A stretch of DNA of 5,827 nucleotides from Chloroflexota bacterium (GCA_016199325.1 JACQGW010000340.1:1-5827); one strand, 5' to 3'; shown: positions 1 to 5,740, numbered from the stretch's first letter. Notes: generated by a model from the letters alone, not told the origin. Program-made: numbers and translations.

Positions 1-17
1 CAGGACGACTCCCCGTC

Positions 18-100
18 TGTCATGCTGAGCCGCAGCGAAGCATCTCCCCGGCTCGAACCACCCGCGTCCGGGAGATGCTTCGCTGCGGCTCAGCATGACA
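18..100. repeat. 31-bp perfect inverted repeat (dispersed hairpin element)
   Basis: Bases 18-48 are the exact reverse complement of bases 70-100, with a 21-base loop (49-69). Pairing stops sharply at both ends (17/101 and 49/69 do not pair). The left arm begins TGTCATGCTGAGC and contains GCGAAGCATC. I remember arms of this style as dispersed intergenic repeats in many Chloroflexota and other environmental genomes, but I cannot search for it here. In RNA it would form a very stable hairpin and could stop transcription of a gene left of the window, although no T-run follows it. A miniature mobile element is an alternative; no target duplication or transposase is visible. Confidence 0.85.
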
Positions 101-186
101 ATGGACGGAACAGCCAACCTGCAACGGACTTGCCGGATGCACCACTTAGCCAAGCCCTGTGTAGACCGCTCTGGACTCACCGCGTC
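101..186. other. non-coding spacer between hairpin and promoter
   Basis: Together with the hairpin and the promoter this makes the first 249 bases gene-free. Short open frames cross it, but they either run through the hairpin arms or overlap the better frame beginning at 250. I see no RNA gene or further repeat here. Confidence 0.5.
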
Positions 187-215
187 GTGATTGATTCCGG
201 AGAACGTGGTATACT
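187..215 (+). promoter_or_regulatory. extended -10 promoter
   Basis: TGG followed by TATACT at 207-215 is a good extended -10 element (TGn plus a hexamer matching TATAAT at 5 of 6). At a 17-base spacing the -35 position (187-192, GTGATT) matches TTGACA at only 3 of 6, which an extended -10 can tolerate. TTGATT at 191-196 is a better hexamer but lies only 13 bases upstream. Transcription would start near 222 and leave a short leader of about 28 bases before the GTG at 250. It would serve the unknown gene at 250-705 and perhaps the secreted-protein gene behind it. Confidence 0.55.
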
Positions 216-249
216 ACGGGCGGGCTGACGTGCCCCGTGAGGCCCGGCT

Positions 250-705
250 GTGGTGGAGATCGGGAAGCAGGAAGCTTCGGCGCCCGCGGAGAGCCGGCGG
301 CTGCTGGTTCTCGGCGAGGCCGAAATCGAATTCCTCAAGGATGCCCTGTGGTGCGCCGTTGTGGCCGAGCAACTGGCAACCAGCGGCGATCCGGCCTGGG
401 AGCGCGCCTTTCTCGCCGATCTGCGCGTCTTCATGCAGCACCGCCAGTCGCAGGGCAGAGCCGGCTTCCAGGACCTGTTCCTGGAGCTGACGGGAACGCC
501 GCTGGCCGACCTGCCCCCGGAGCTGCGCCGCCACTTCGTCGGCGACGGGCTCGGCCTGCCAACGGAGGCCGACACGATCAAGCTGGTCGGCGTCCTGCGC
601 TCGGAGATCGCCGACCTCTCCCAACAGTTGGCCCAGGCCCGCCAGACGCTGGCCGCCCGACAAGCGCGCCCCCGGCGCCGCTGGTGGCCGTTCCGGCGTG
701 AGTGA
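250..705 (+). CDS. hypothetical protein, 151 aa, helical with basic Trp-rich tail
   Basis: I do not recognise this family. The frame was chosen over two overlapping plus-strand frames (191-490 and 237-701) because it gives a balanced, soluble-looking protein, while the others are rich in Arg, Ala, Pro or Ser as expected of shadow frames in GC-rich DNA. An in-frame stop at 238-240 limits the start to GTG 250 or GTG 253; GAGG at 239-242 sits seven bases before GTG 250. There is no signal peptide or membrane segment. Residues about 16-100 look mostly helical. Residues about 110-138 could form a short coiled coil (Leu116, Ile120, Leu123, Leu127, Ala130, Leu134 in a heptad-like order). The end, RPRRRWWPFRRE (140-151), is strongly basic and aromatic, which suggests contact with nucleic acid or a membrane surface; that is inference. 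No catalytic motif is visible. The extended -10 promoter is just upstream, and the next gene starts about 100 bases after the stop. Confidence 0.72.
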   Translation: MVEIGKQEASAPAESRRLLVLGEAEIEFLKDALWCAVVAEQLATSGDPAWERAFLADLRVFMQHRQSQGRAGFQDLFLELTGTPLADLPPELRRHFVGDGLGLPTEADTIKLVGVLRSEIADLSQQLAQARQTLAARQARPRRRWWPFRRE

Positions 706-788
706 CGAGTGATGGGTGATGGGTAATGGGTGATGGGTGATGAAGATCATCTCCTACTCATCACTCATCACTCATCACTCATCACTCG
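706..788. repeat. heptamer tandem repeats forming a long hairpin
   Basis: Five consecutive heptamers of GTGATGG type fill 709-743 (the third is GTAATGG, the fifth GTGATGA). Four CTCATCA heptamers fill 757-784, followed by CTC. The two blocks are near reverse complements: 706-739 pairs with 755-788, including a perfect 8-bp base (706-713 with 781-788), with G-T wobbles about every seventh base and one mismatch (725/769). A small inner stem, GATG 739-742 with CATC 748-751, can form at the tip as an alternative. The element begins directly after the stop codon at 703-705 and ends seven bases before the Shine-Dalgarno sequence of the next gene. It could act as a terminator or attenuator, or be a dispersed intergenic repeat; no T-run follows. 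Confidence 0.85.
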
Positions 789-806
789 AATACTGGGAGG
801 TGCGCG

Positions 807-1325
807 ATGAAGCTGCGGATTGCCACTGTCATCGGAACGATCCTTGTCCTCGGGCTGTTCGTCGTCGCGTTCACATCGGTGGCCTCGGCCGACCCGCCGG
901 TCGGACGGGGACAGGGGCCGGTGGTGCCGGGCAGACCGGCAGCGCCGAGCAAGCCGGTCGCGCAGCCGGTCCGGCTCGCCTGGACGACCCCGGTGCTGAC
1001 GAACACGGCGTTTCTGAGCAGCGGCGGGGCGCTCCGCACCGGCACGGCCTACACGGCGACGGCGACGTTCACCGTGACGGCGGCCATCACGACCAGCCAG
1101 CTCGCCTTCCGGCCGGTGCCGATGCGGCTGGGCCGGGACGGACAACTGGCCGTGGACGCCTCGAGCCTGCCGGCGCGCTTGGAGCCGGGCAAGACCTACC
1201 AGGTCGCCGTGCGGCTCAAGACGCCCTCCGTGCGACGGGCCGCCCGCCTCAACGCGGAGATCTTCGCCACCCAGGGCCGCCACATCCTCGGGAGGCCGCT
1301 CAGGATCAGCGTGTTCGTGCGATAG
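807..1325 (+). CDS. secreted protein of unknown function, 172 aa
   Basis: The ATG at 807 has an excellent Shine-Dalgarno sequence (GGGAGG, 795-800) six bases upstream. The N-terminus is a textbook Sec signal peptide: Lys2 and Arg4, a hydrophobic core at about 5-22, and a probable cleavage site after Ala28 in SVASA-DPP. There is no lipobox cysteine, so release or wall association is more likely than lipoprotein anchoring. Residues 29-54 are a Pro/Gly/Ala-rich linker. Residues about 55-172 are rich in Thr, Val and Ala with alternating hydrophobics, and include LEPGKTYQVAVRLKTPS and the closing LRISVFVR. This suggests a beta-sandwich (Ig- or fibronectin-like) domain, which is inference. No Cys pair or enzyme motif is visible in the mature part. 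Base composition matches the GC-rich background. It may be read through from the gene ahead or be separated from it by the hairpin at 706-788. A hairpin follows 20 bases after the stop. Confidence 0.8.
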   Translation: MKLRIATVIGTILVLGLFVVAFTSVASADPPVGRGQGPVVPGRPAAPSKPVAQPVRLAWTTPVLTNTAFLSSGGALRTGTAYTATATFTVTAAITTSQLAFRPVPMRLGRDGQLAVDASSLPARLEPGKTYQVAVRLKTPSVRRAARLNAEIFATQGRHILGRPLRISVFVR

Positions 1326-1515
1326 TCCCAGCGTGATGGAGCAGCTCTCGGGCTCGGTCCTCTCCGCTTGGAGGAGGCCGAACCCGGGAGTCGTCGATCT
1401 TGCGTTCAGGGGCGCATAGATCGGCCCCTTGTCAGGCCACTGCTCCAGGAGACGGCAGAACGCGTGCTGCTCGTAAGGGCCCTTTTCAGACGGACAGTGC
1501 AGGCGGAAAGCTACG
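1326..1515. other. gap before the nuclease gene, with several inverted repeats
   Basis: No plus-strand gene is convincing here. Besides the hairpin at 1345-1390 it holds a 6-bp stem, AGGGGC 1408-1413 with GCCCCT 1424-1429, an 8-bp inverted pair, TGGAGCAG 1337-1344 with CTGCTCCA 1440-1447, and the 10-bp palindrome AAGGGCCCTT at 1475-1484. On the minus strand one frame is open through the whole stretch with GC-rich third positions and could be a remnant of a gene. I found no clear promoter for the downstream nuclease gene. Confidence 0.4.
1345..1390. terminator. long imperfect hairpin, possible terminator
   Basis: Bases 1345-1365 pair with 1370-1390 around a GCTT tetraloop (1366-1369): 21 positions with two mismatches (1353/1382 and 1360/1375) and three G-T wobbles. 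It starts 20 bases after the TAG of the secreted-protein gene, which is where a terminator would be expected. No T-run follows on the plus strand (TCGTCGATCTTG), so it is not a canonical intrinsic terminator, although T-poor hairpins are common in high-GC genomes. The hairpin itself is certain; its role is inferred. Confidence 0.45.
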
Positions 1516-2688
1516 GTGACCGAGCAGGATCCCCAGAAGGTCATCAGAACCATTCTGAAGCACGATAGGAAACTGACCAGCTACAAGATCGCGCTCTTGC
1601 GCGCGATTAACGATGTGGTACTGTCCTTCCCCGACATGCGCAACTTCCACAAGAACGTCGCGGTTCCTGTACGAGTCCTGGCAGAATACTGGATTATGTA
1701 CTATTGGGCCTTTGCAGGCCGTGATCGTCCTATTCTACAAGGGCCTCGTTCACTACGTGATGGCAGGCTTCGGGATGATATGGCTTTCCGAACCCAGCTT
1801 GCTTCGGTGCGTCTCGAGTGGGAAGCCGTGATCGGCCGCTCGTCAAGGCCCTCAGATGGATTCTTCCTGGTTAGCGAGATTCGGGTCCCACGGAAACGAA
1901 GTACGTACCCGGAGTCGTTGCTTCGAGCTTTTCACGATGCTGTGGAGAACATCTGTCACACGATTCGCTATCCAATACAATACGCGGGACCGGGCATGTG
2001 GAGCGTGTTCAACCGTCCAATCAGGGACGCGCCAAGTCGTGTTGATCTCGCCTGCATCCCCGGCACAAAGCCAGAAGACTTCTGTCTGATTGTCAACGCG
2101 GATCTCTGGGAGACATTCCGAGTGATGTCAGTCTGGATCGAGTCATTGTGCATTCATGAATGGTGTTTGTTTACGGAGCAGGTAAGTCAGCCTGACGATA
2201 CTCACTATGATCGAGGTGACGTCTACCGGCTGCTAACCGACCGGCCTGATAATCGGCGACCGCTGACATGGGAACGTAACAACATCGAACTACTGATCTC
2301 GGAAGGAACTGTGTTTATCTGTCCCTGGACGCTTATTCAAATCGGTAGAGGCGTACAGTACGACATAGATCACCTTGTTCCGGTTTCGGTCTATCCGACT
2401 AACGAACTCTGGAATCTTGCTCCTTCTGATCCGCGGTTTAACTCCCACGTGAAAAGAGACCGTCTACCTTCGTCGGAAAGACTTCTCACTGCGGAGCCTG
2501 TAATCGCGCAGGTCTACGAGAACTATGGTCGCTCCACAGCGCTTAGCCGAGCTATCAAAGAGGACGTCAGCGTGCGCTTCGCGGATGTTGACCTCGACTC
2601 CGGTAGATTCGAACACAGCGTTGCCAGTCGCGTGATCGACTTCATTGAACAGATCGCGGAGGCTAGAAACATCGCGCGCTTCGGCTAA
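1516..2688 (+). CDS. HNH endonuclease, orphan, probable defence or mobile-element nuclease
   Basis: This 390-residue protein carries an HNH (His-Me finger) nuclease domain at about 265-320, expected to cut DNA with one metal ion. The core reads YDIDHLVP (282-289), NELWNLAP (296-303) and RFNSHVKRDRLPS (307-319). By alignment from memory with the Cas9 HNH domain, Asp285, His286 and Asn309 correspond to Asp839, His840 and Asn863; the spacings His-14-Asn300-9-Asn309 are identical. His286 would be the general base. There is only one nearby Cys (Cys269), so the CxxC zinc knuckles of many HNH enzymes are absent. The N-terminal part has LTSYKIALLRAIND (20-33), VPVRVLAEYWIMYYWAF (50-66) and ILQGPR (73-78), which I recall in broad terms from other bacterial HNH proteins; its function is unknown. 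The start is GTG 1516, the only start codon after the in-frame TAA at 1474-1476, with GGAAAG (1505-1510) five bases upstream. Composition and codons (ATA, TCA, CGA, AGG present) differ strongly from its neighbours, which suggests transfer. No methyltransferase or other partner is adjacent. Confidence 0.88.
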   Translation: MTEQDPQKVIRTILKHDRKLTSYKIALLRAINDVVLSFPDMRNFHKNVAVPVRVLAEYWIMYYWAFAGRDRPILQGPRSLRDGRLRDDMAFRTQLASVRLEWEAVIGRSSRPSDGFFLVSEIRVPRKRSTYPESLLRAFHDAVENICHTIRYPIQYAGPGMWSVFNRPIRDAPSRVDLACIPGTKPEDFCLIVNADLWETFRVMSVWIESLCIHEWCLFTEQVSQPDDTHYDRGDVYRLLTDRPDNRRPLTWERNNIELLISEGTVFICPWTLIQIGRGVQYDIDHLVPVSVYPTNELWNLAPSDPRFNSHVKRDRLPSSERLLTAEPVIAQVYENYGRSTALSRAIKEDVSVRFADVDLDSGRFEHSVASRVIDFIEQIAEARNIARFG

Positions 2689-2905
2689 TGTTGATTCTGT
2701 GAACACTACTGTCACAGCGGGCTCGACTCTGATCCTCATTTCGAGAATCGGTCTTGGCCGCTTCACCAGAGTTGCCGACGTGGAGCGAACGATCGGGCTC
2801 ATCCCAAGCGCATGGCAAACTGTCAAGCATGCGCCCGGAATGTGGCGTCCTCTTGATTCTCGGTGAATCCAGCGGACGGAAGACCGGAACCACGCTGAGC
2901 CCTGC
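2689..2905. other. intergenic region after the nuclease gene
   Basis: No convincing gene on either strand; the open frames here are short or are shadows of the flanking genes. GC content looks intermediate between the nuclease gene and the regulator, so the right edge of the foreign segment probably lies here. It holds two weak stems: CTGTGA 2697-2702 with TCACAG 2712-2717 (9 nt after the nuclease stop, no T-run) and GCGCATG 2808-2814 with CATGCGC 2828-2834. Neither is followed by a T-run. Confidence 0.4.
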
Positions 2906-2926
2906 GTTGAACGTTCAACCTTGAAC
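2906..2926. promoter_or_regulatory. palindrome cluster, candidate operator
   Basis: GTTGAACGTTCAAC at 2906-2919 is a perfect 14-bp palindrome. Its right half is reused with a further arm to make GTTCAA-CC-TTGAAC (2913-2926). Three alternating half-sites of the same heptamer therefore overlap the -35 hexamer and part of the spacer of the promoter for the regulator gene. This is a typical place for a dimeric repressor or an autoregulating activator. Which protein binds is not known; the LuxR-type regulator downstream is the obvious candidate but only by position. Confidence 0.5.
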
Positions 2927-2936
2927 GCCGTAGAAT
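2907..2936 (+). promoter_or_regulatory. sigma70-type promoter of the LuxR/MalT-like gene
   Basis: TTGAAC at 2907-2912 (4 of 6 to TTGACA) and TAGAAT at 2931-2936 (5 of 6 to TATAAT) are separated by 18 bases. Transcription would begin near 2943 and give a leader of about 124 bases before the preferred start at 3067. The leader can form a 6-bp stem, GGGCGT 3000-3005 with ACGCCC 3019-3024, but nothing I recognise as a riboswitch. The -35 lies inside the palindrome cluster, so regulation at this promoter is likely. Confidence 0.5.
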
Positions 2937-3055
2937 ACGGTTGCGCGATCTCGCCTTGCCGCTGATGCCTGCCAGCCTCGTGCGGCGACCGGAGGGCGCG
3001 GGCGTGGCAGCGGAGCAAACGCCCCGACCCCTGCCGGTGCAACACGGCTCTGTTC

Positions 3056-3061
3056 GAGGAG
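3056..3061 (+). promoter_or_regulatory. ribosome binding site deciding the regulator start
   Basis: GAGGAG lies five bases before GTG 3067. The same frame is open further upstream, to a TGA at 2908-2910, with possible starts at TTG 2941, ATG 2965 and GTG 3004. GTG 3004 also has a GGAGG (2991-2995) eight bases ahead. Start 3067 is preferred because the protein then begins VATPLLTTRLLIPP, which is where MalT/LAL family members usually begin, and because TTG 2941 lies at or before the inferred transcription start. Confidence 0.7.
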
Positions 3062-3066
3062 ACAAC

Positions 3067-5712
3067 GTGGCGACGCCCCTCCTGACGACCAGACTGCTCA
3101 TCCCGCCGCTCCGTGCCAGGCTGGTCGCCCGCCCGCGGCTGGCCCATCGGCTGGAGGAGGGGCTGCGCTCGGGCTGCCGATTGACGCTCATTTCCGCCCC
3201 GCCCGGCTCCGGCAAGACCACCCTGCTCGGCGAGTGGGCCAGCAGCAGTCCCCGCCCGGTCGCCTGGCTCTCGCTGGACGAGTCCGACAACGATCCCGTC
3301 CAGTTCGTCCGCTACCTCGTGGCCGCGCTCCAGCAGGTCGACCGGTGCATCGGCCAGACCGTTCTCGAAGCCGTCGGGGCGACGCTGGCGCCGTCGGTGC
3401 GGGAGCTCCTCACGCTGCTCATCAACGACCTCGCGGAAGGGGCCAGAGATCTGACCCTGGTGCTGGATGACTATCACCTCGTCGGCACGGCATCGGTACA
3501 CGAAGCGCTGCGCTTCCTGGTAGACCATCAGCCTCCACACCTGCACGTGGTCATCGGGACGCGCCAGGATCCGCCCCTGCCCCTGGAGCAGCTCCGTGCG
3601 CGTGGCCAGGTGACTGAGATCCGGGACCGGGACCTCCGCTTTACCGCGGCAGAGACCGCCGCCTTTCTGGATCGAACGATGGGCCTCCACCTTGCCGGCG
3701 AGGCTGTGGCGGCGCTCGATGCCCGCACAGAGGGCTGGATCGCCGGTCTCCAGTTGGCGGCGCTCACTCTGCAAGAGGCCGAGGCGGATGCCGAGACCTT
3801 TATCGCCACGTTCGCCGGCGACGATCGGTACGTCACGGACTACCTGGTCGCGGAAGTGGTCCGGAGGCAGCCGGACCCCGTGCGCCGATTCCTGCACCAG
3901 ACGGCGATCCTGGACCGGCTAACCGCCTCACTCTGCGACGCGGTGACCGGGCAGGCGGACGGCCAGGCGCTGCTGGAGCAGCTTGACAGGGCCAACCTGT
4001 TCCTGATTCCCCTGGACCATCGGCGAGAGTGGTATCGGTACCACCGGCTGTTCGCCGAGGCTCTGCGCGCGAGGCTTGACCAGGAGGAGCGGCGGCGCCT
4101 GCATCAAAGGGCAGCCGGCTGGTACAAGACGAACGGGCTCCCAGCTCTTGCCATCCAGCACGCCCTGGCCTCGGGGGACCTCGACGGCGCCGAGCGGCTC
4201 ATCCGCCAGGCGGCGGAGTCGACGCTGCATCAGGGTGGCATCGCGACCGTGATCGGCTGGCTGAAGGCCCTGCCGGAGGCGCACGTGCGAGCCGACGGCA
4301 AGCTGGCAACCTGGGCCGGCTGGGCACTGGCCATGAACGGCGAAATGGGGGAGGCGAATGCCTACGCCCAGGCCGCCGAGGAATGCCTCCGCCGGGCGAA
4401 GGCGCCGGCGGCCGAGTGGGGCGAGCTCCAGCTCCTGCGCGGTGTGCTAGCCCTCGGCCGCCGTGATTACGTGGAGACAACGGCATGTGCGACCGCTGCG
4501 CTATCGGCGCTGGAGGAGACCGCCCTCCGCTGGCGAATCATCGCCCTCTGGGTGCTGGCAGAGGCCCAGGAGCGGACGCGCCCCATCTCCGAGGCCGTCC
4601 ACTCCCTGCGCCAGGCGCGGCATGTCGGGCGGGCGGCCGGTCATCAGATCTTTGCCGCGGTGATCGAGGCCGGCCTGGCCGCCGCGCTCAACCACCGGGG
4701 CCTGCGCCGGGAAGCCGTAGCGGTGTGCGAGGAGGCGATCGTCCGATACATCGATTCGGCGGGACGGGTCTCGCCGGGCGTTGCCCTGGTCCTTGGCCGG
4801 CTCGCCGCGCTGTGCTACGAGGCCAATGAGCTGGAGGTGGCCCGCGGCCACGTGGAGCGAGGCATGGCGCTGAGCCGGCACCTTCCACCGCACGGTCCAC
4901 AGATGGTCTGTCTGGGCGTCTCTGCGTCCATCCTCCATGCCAGGGGCGACTCGGCCGCGGCGCTGGAGGCCCTGCGACAGGCCCGCCAACTGGCGATCCA
5001 GCAGACGCTGGGCGACGCGACGTGGCTGGAAGCGACGGAGGTCACCATCCGACTCCAGCAGGGCGACCTGGCCTTTGCCGTCCGCTGGGCAGACGCAGGG
5101 GCGCTGTCACTCGACGACACGCCGCACTACTTGCGCATCGAGCAGCACGCGGCGTACGCCCGCCTCCTCATCGCGCAGGAGCGGACCGAGGACGCCCGGC
5201 GCTGGCTCGTCCGCCTGGAGCGATTCGCCGAGGAGCGCGAGCTCTCGCGGTGGCTCATCACCCTCCGCATCCTGTTGGCGCTGGCGGCACAGCAGTCGGG
5301 AGACCTGCCGACGGCTCGCGGCTACCTGGCTCGCACACTGGAGATGGCCGCGCCGGAGGGCTACGTCCGGGCCTTCCTGGACGAGGACTCCCAAGTCGTC
5401 GGCCTGCTCCCGGCCGTCCGGCGGGCCGCACCGGCGCTGGTCGCCCGCCTCTTGAGGTCTGCCGGGGTCATCCCCGTGCGACAGGGGCCCGGCCCCGAAC
5501 CCCTGATCGAGCCCCTGAGCGAGCGCGAGCGGGAGGTGCTGGGCCTGATCGCCGCCGGTCTCTCGAACGGCGAGATCGCCGATCGGCTGGTCATCACCAC
5601 CGGCACCGTCAAGCGGCACATCCACCACATCTTCGGGAAGCTGGGCGTAAGCAGCCGTACGCAGGCCATCGTCAGGGCCAGCGCGCTCCGGCTGCTTCCC
5701 TCGAAGCGCTAA
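3067..5712 (+). CDS. MalT/LAL-family LuxR-type transcriptional regulator, 881 aa
   Basis: A large cytoplasmic ATP-dependent transcription activator of the MalT type. It begins with the family signature TPLLTTRLLIPP. The STAND-type ATPase follows: Walker A APPGSGKTT (44-52, Lys50), Walker B LVLDDYH (131-137, Asp134/Asp135), and GTRQDPPLPL (164-173) at the sensor 1 position. TEGWIAGLQLA (221-231) and YRYHRLFAEALRARL (323-337) are further family landmarks. From about residue 345 to 760 there is a long Ala/Leu/Arg-rich helical-repeat region of TPR-like character, where these proteins usually sense an inducer. APEGYVRAFLDE (762-773) marks its end. The C-terminal LuxR helix-turn-helix spans about 815-875 (LSEREREVLGLIAAGLSNGEI, with recognition helix near TTGTVKRHIHHIF, 844-856). 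Length is normal for the family and nothing essential is missing. It has its own promoter with an overlapping palindrome cluster, which suggests autoregulation. The inducer and targets cannot be read from the sequence; being MalT-like does not imply maltose. The convergent gene at the right edge is not an obvious target. Confidence 0.94.
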   Translation: MATPLLTTRLLIPPLRARLVARPRLAHRLEEGLRSGCRLTLISAPPGSGKTTLLGEWASSSPRPVAWLSLDESDNDPVQFVRYLVAALQQVDRCIGQTVLEAVGATLAPSVRELLTLLINDLAEGARDLTLVLDDYHLVGTASVHEALRFLVDHQPPHLHVVIGTRQDPPLPLEQLRARGQVTEIRDRDLRFTAAETAAFLDRTMGLHLAGEAVAALDARTEGWIAGLQLAALTLQEAEADAETFIATFAGDDRYVTDYLVAEVVRRQPDPVRRFLHQTAILDRLTASLCDAVTGQADGQALLEQLDRANLFLIPLDHRREWYRYHRLFAEALRARLDQEERRRLHQRAAGWYKTNGLPALAIQHALASGDLDGAERLIRQAAESTLHQGGIATVIGWLKALPEAHVRADGKLATWAGWALAMNGEMGEANAYAQAAEECLRRAKAPAAEWGELQLLRGVLALGRRDYVETTACATAALSALEETALRWRIIALWVLAEAQERTRPISEAVHSLRQARHVGRAAGHQIFAAVIEAGLAAALNHRGLRREAVAVCEEAIVRYIDSAGRVSPGVALVLGRLAALCYEANELEVARGHVERGMALSRHLPPHGPQMVCLGVSASILHARGDSAAALEALRQARQLAIQQTLGDATWLEATEVTIRLQQGDLAFAVRWADAGALSLDDTPHYLRIEQHAAYARLLIAQERTEDARRWLVRLERFAEERELSRWLITLRILLALAAQQSGDLPTARGYLARTLEMAAPEGYVRAFLDEDSQVVGLLPAVRRAAPALVARLLRSAGVIPVRQGPGPEPLIEPLSEREREVLGLIAAGLSNGEIADRLVITTGTVKRHIHHIFGKLGVSSRTQAIVRASALRLLPSKR

Positions 5713-5726
5713 GTATGTAGCAGGAA

Positions 5727-5737
5727 GTTCATTGAAC
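5727..5737. promoter_or_regulatory. GTTCA-T-TGAAC palindrome between convergent genes
   Basis: An 11-base palindromic site in the 28-base gap after the regulator stop. Its half-site GTTCA matches the half-sites of the cluster at 2906-2926. The single central base makes a hairpin impossible, so if it is meaningful it is a protein-binding site. It may be chance. Confidence 0.2.
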
Positions 5738-5740
5738 ATG

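Noticed and set aside
191..215. Promoter using TTGATT 191-196 as -35
   Set aside because: The spacer to TATACT would be only 13 bases. The extended -10 TGn is a better explanation of promoter activity here.
22..228. Plus-strand open frame through the left inverted repeat
   Set aside because: The frame is created by the repeat arms (MLSRSEASPR ... RCFAAAQHD), a typical artefact of this kind of dispersed repeat. It has no ribosome binding site and runs over the promoter.
237..701. Overlapping plus-strand frame inside the first gene
   Set aside because: The composition is dominated by Arg, Ala, Gly and Pro, as expected of a shadow frame in GC-rich DNA. The frame at 250-705 gives a normal protein with a better start context.
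706..788. CRISPR array
   Set aside because: The repeat unit is seven bases with no spacers, and the array folds back on itself as two complementary blocks.
768..1324. Minus-strand frame antisense to the secreted-protein gene
   Set aside because: The plus strand has a strong Shine-Dalgarno sequence and a clear signal peptide. The antisense translation is low-complexity and Arg-rich.
1516..2688. A Cas9, IscB or other RNA-guided nuclease
   Set aside because: Only the HNH core resembles Cas9. There is no RuvC motif, no arginine-rich bridge helix, no CRISPR array and no recognisable guide-RNA gene in the flanks.
2464..3897. Long minus-strand open frame (477 codons) antisense to the nuclease tail and the regulator
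   Set aside because: It spans two unrelated genes and their promoter, is rich in Arg, Gly and Gln, and shows no domain. It is open because GC-rich coding DNA has few stops in this antisense frame.
4100..5300. Internal gene duplication in the helical-repeat part of the regulator
   Set aside because: The Ala/Leu/Arg-rich helices look alike because of TPR-like architecture. I see no near-identical nucleotide repeats that would show a recent duplication.
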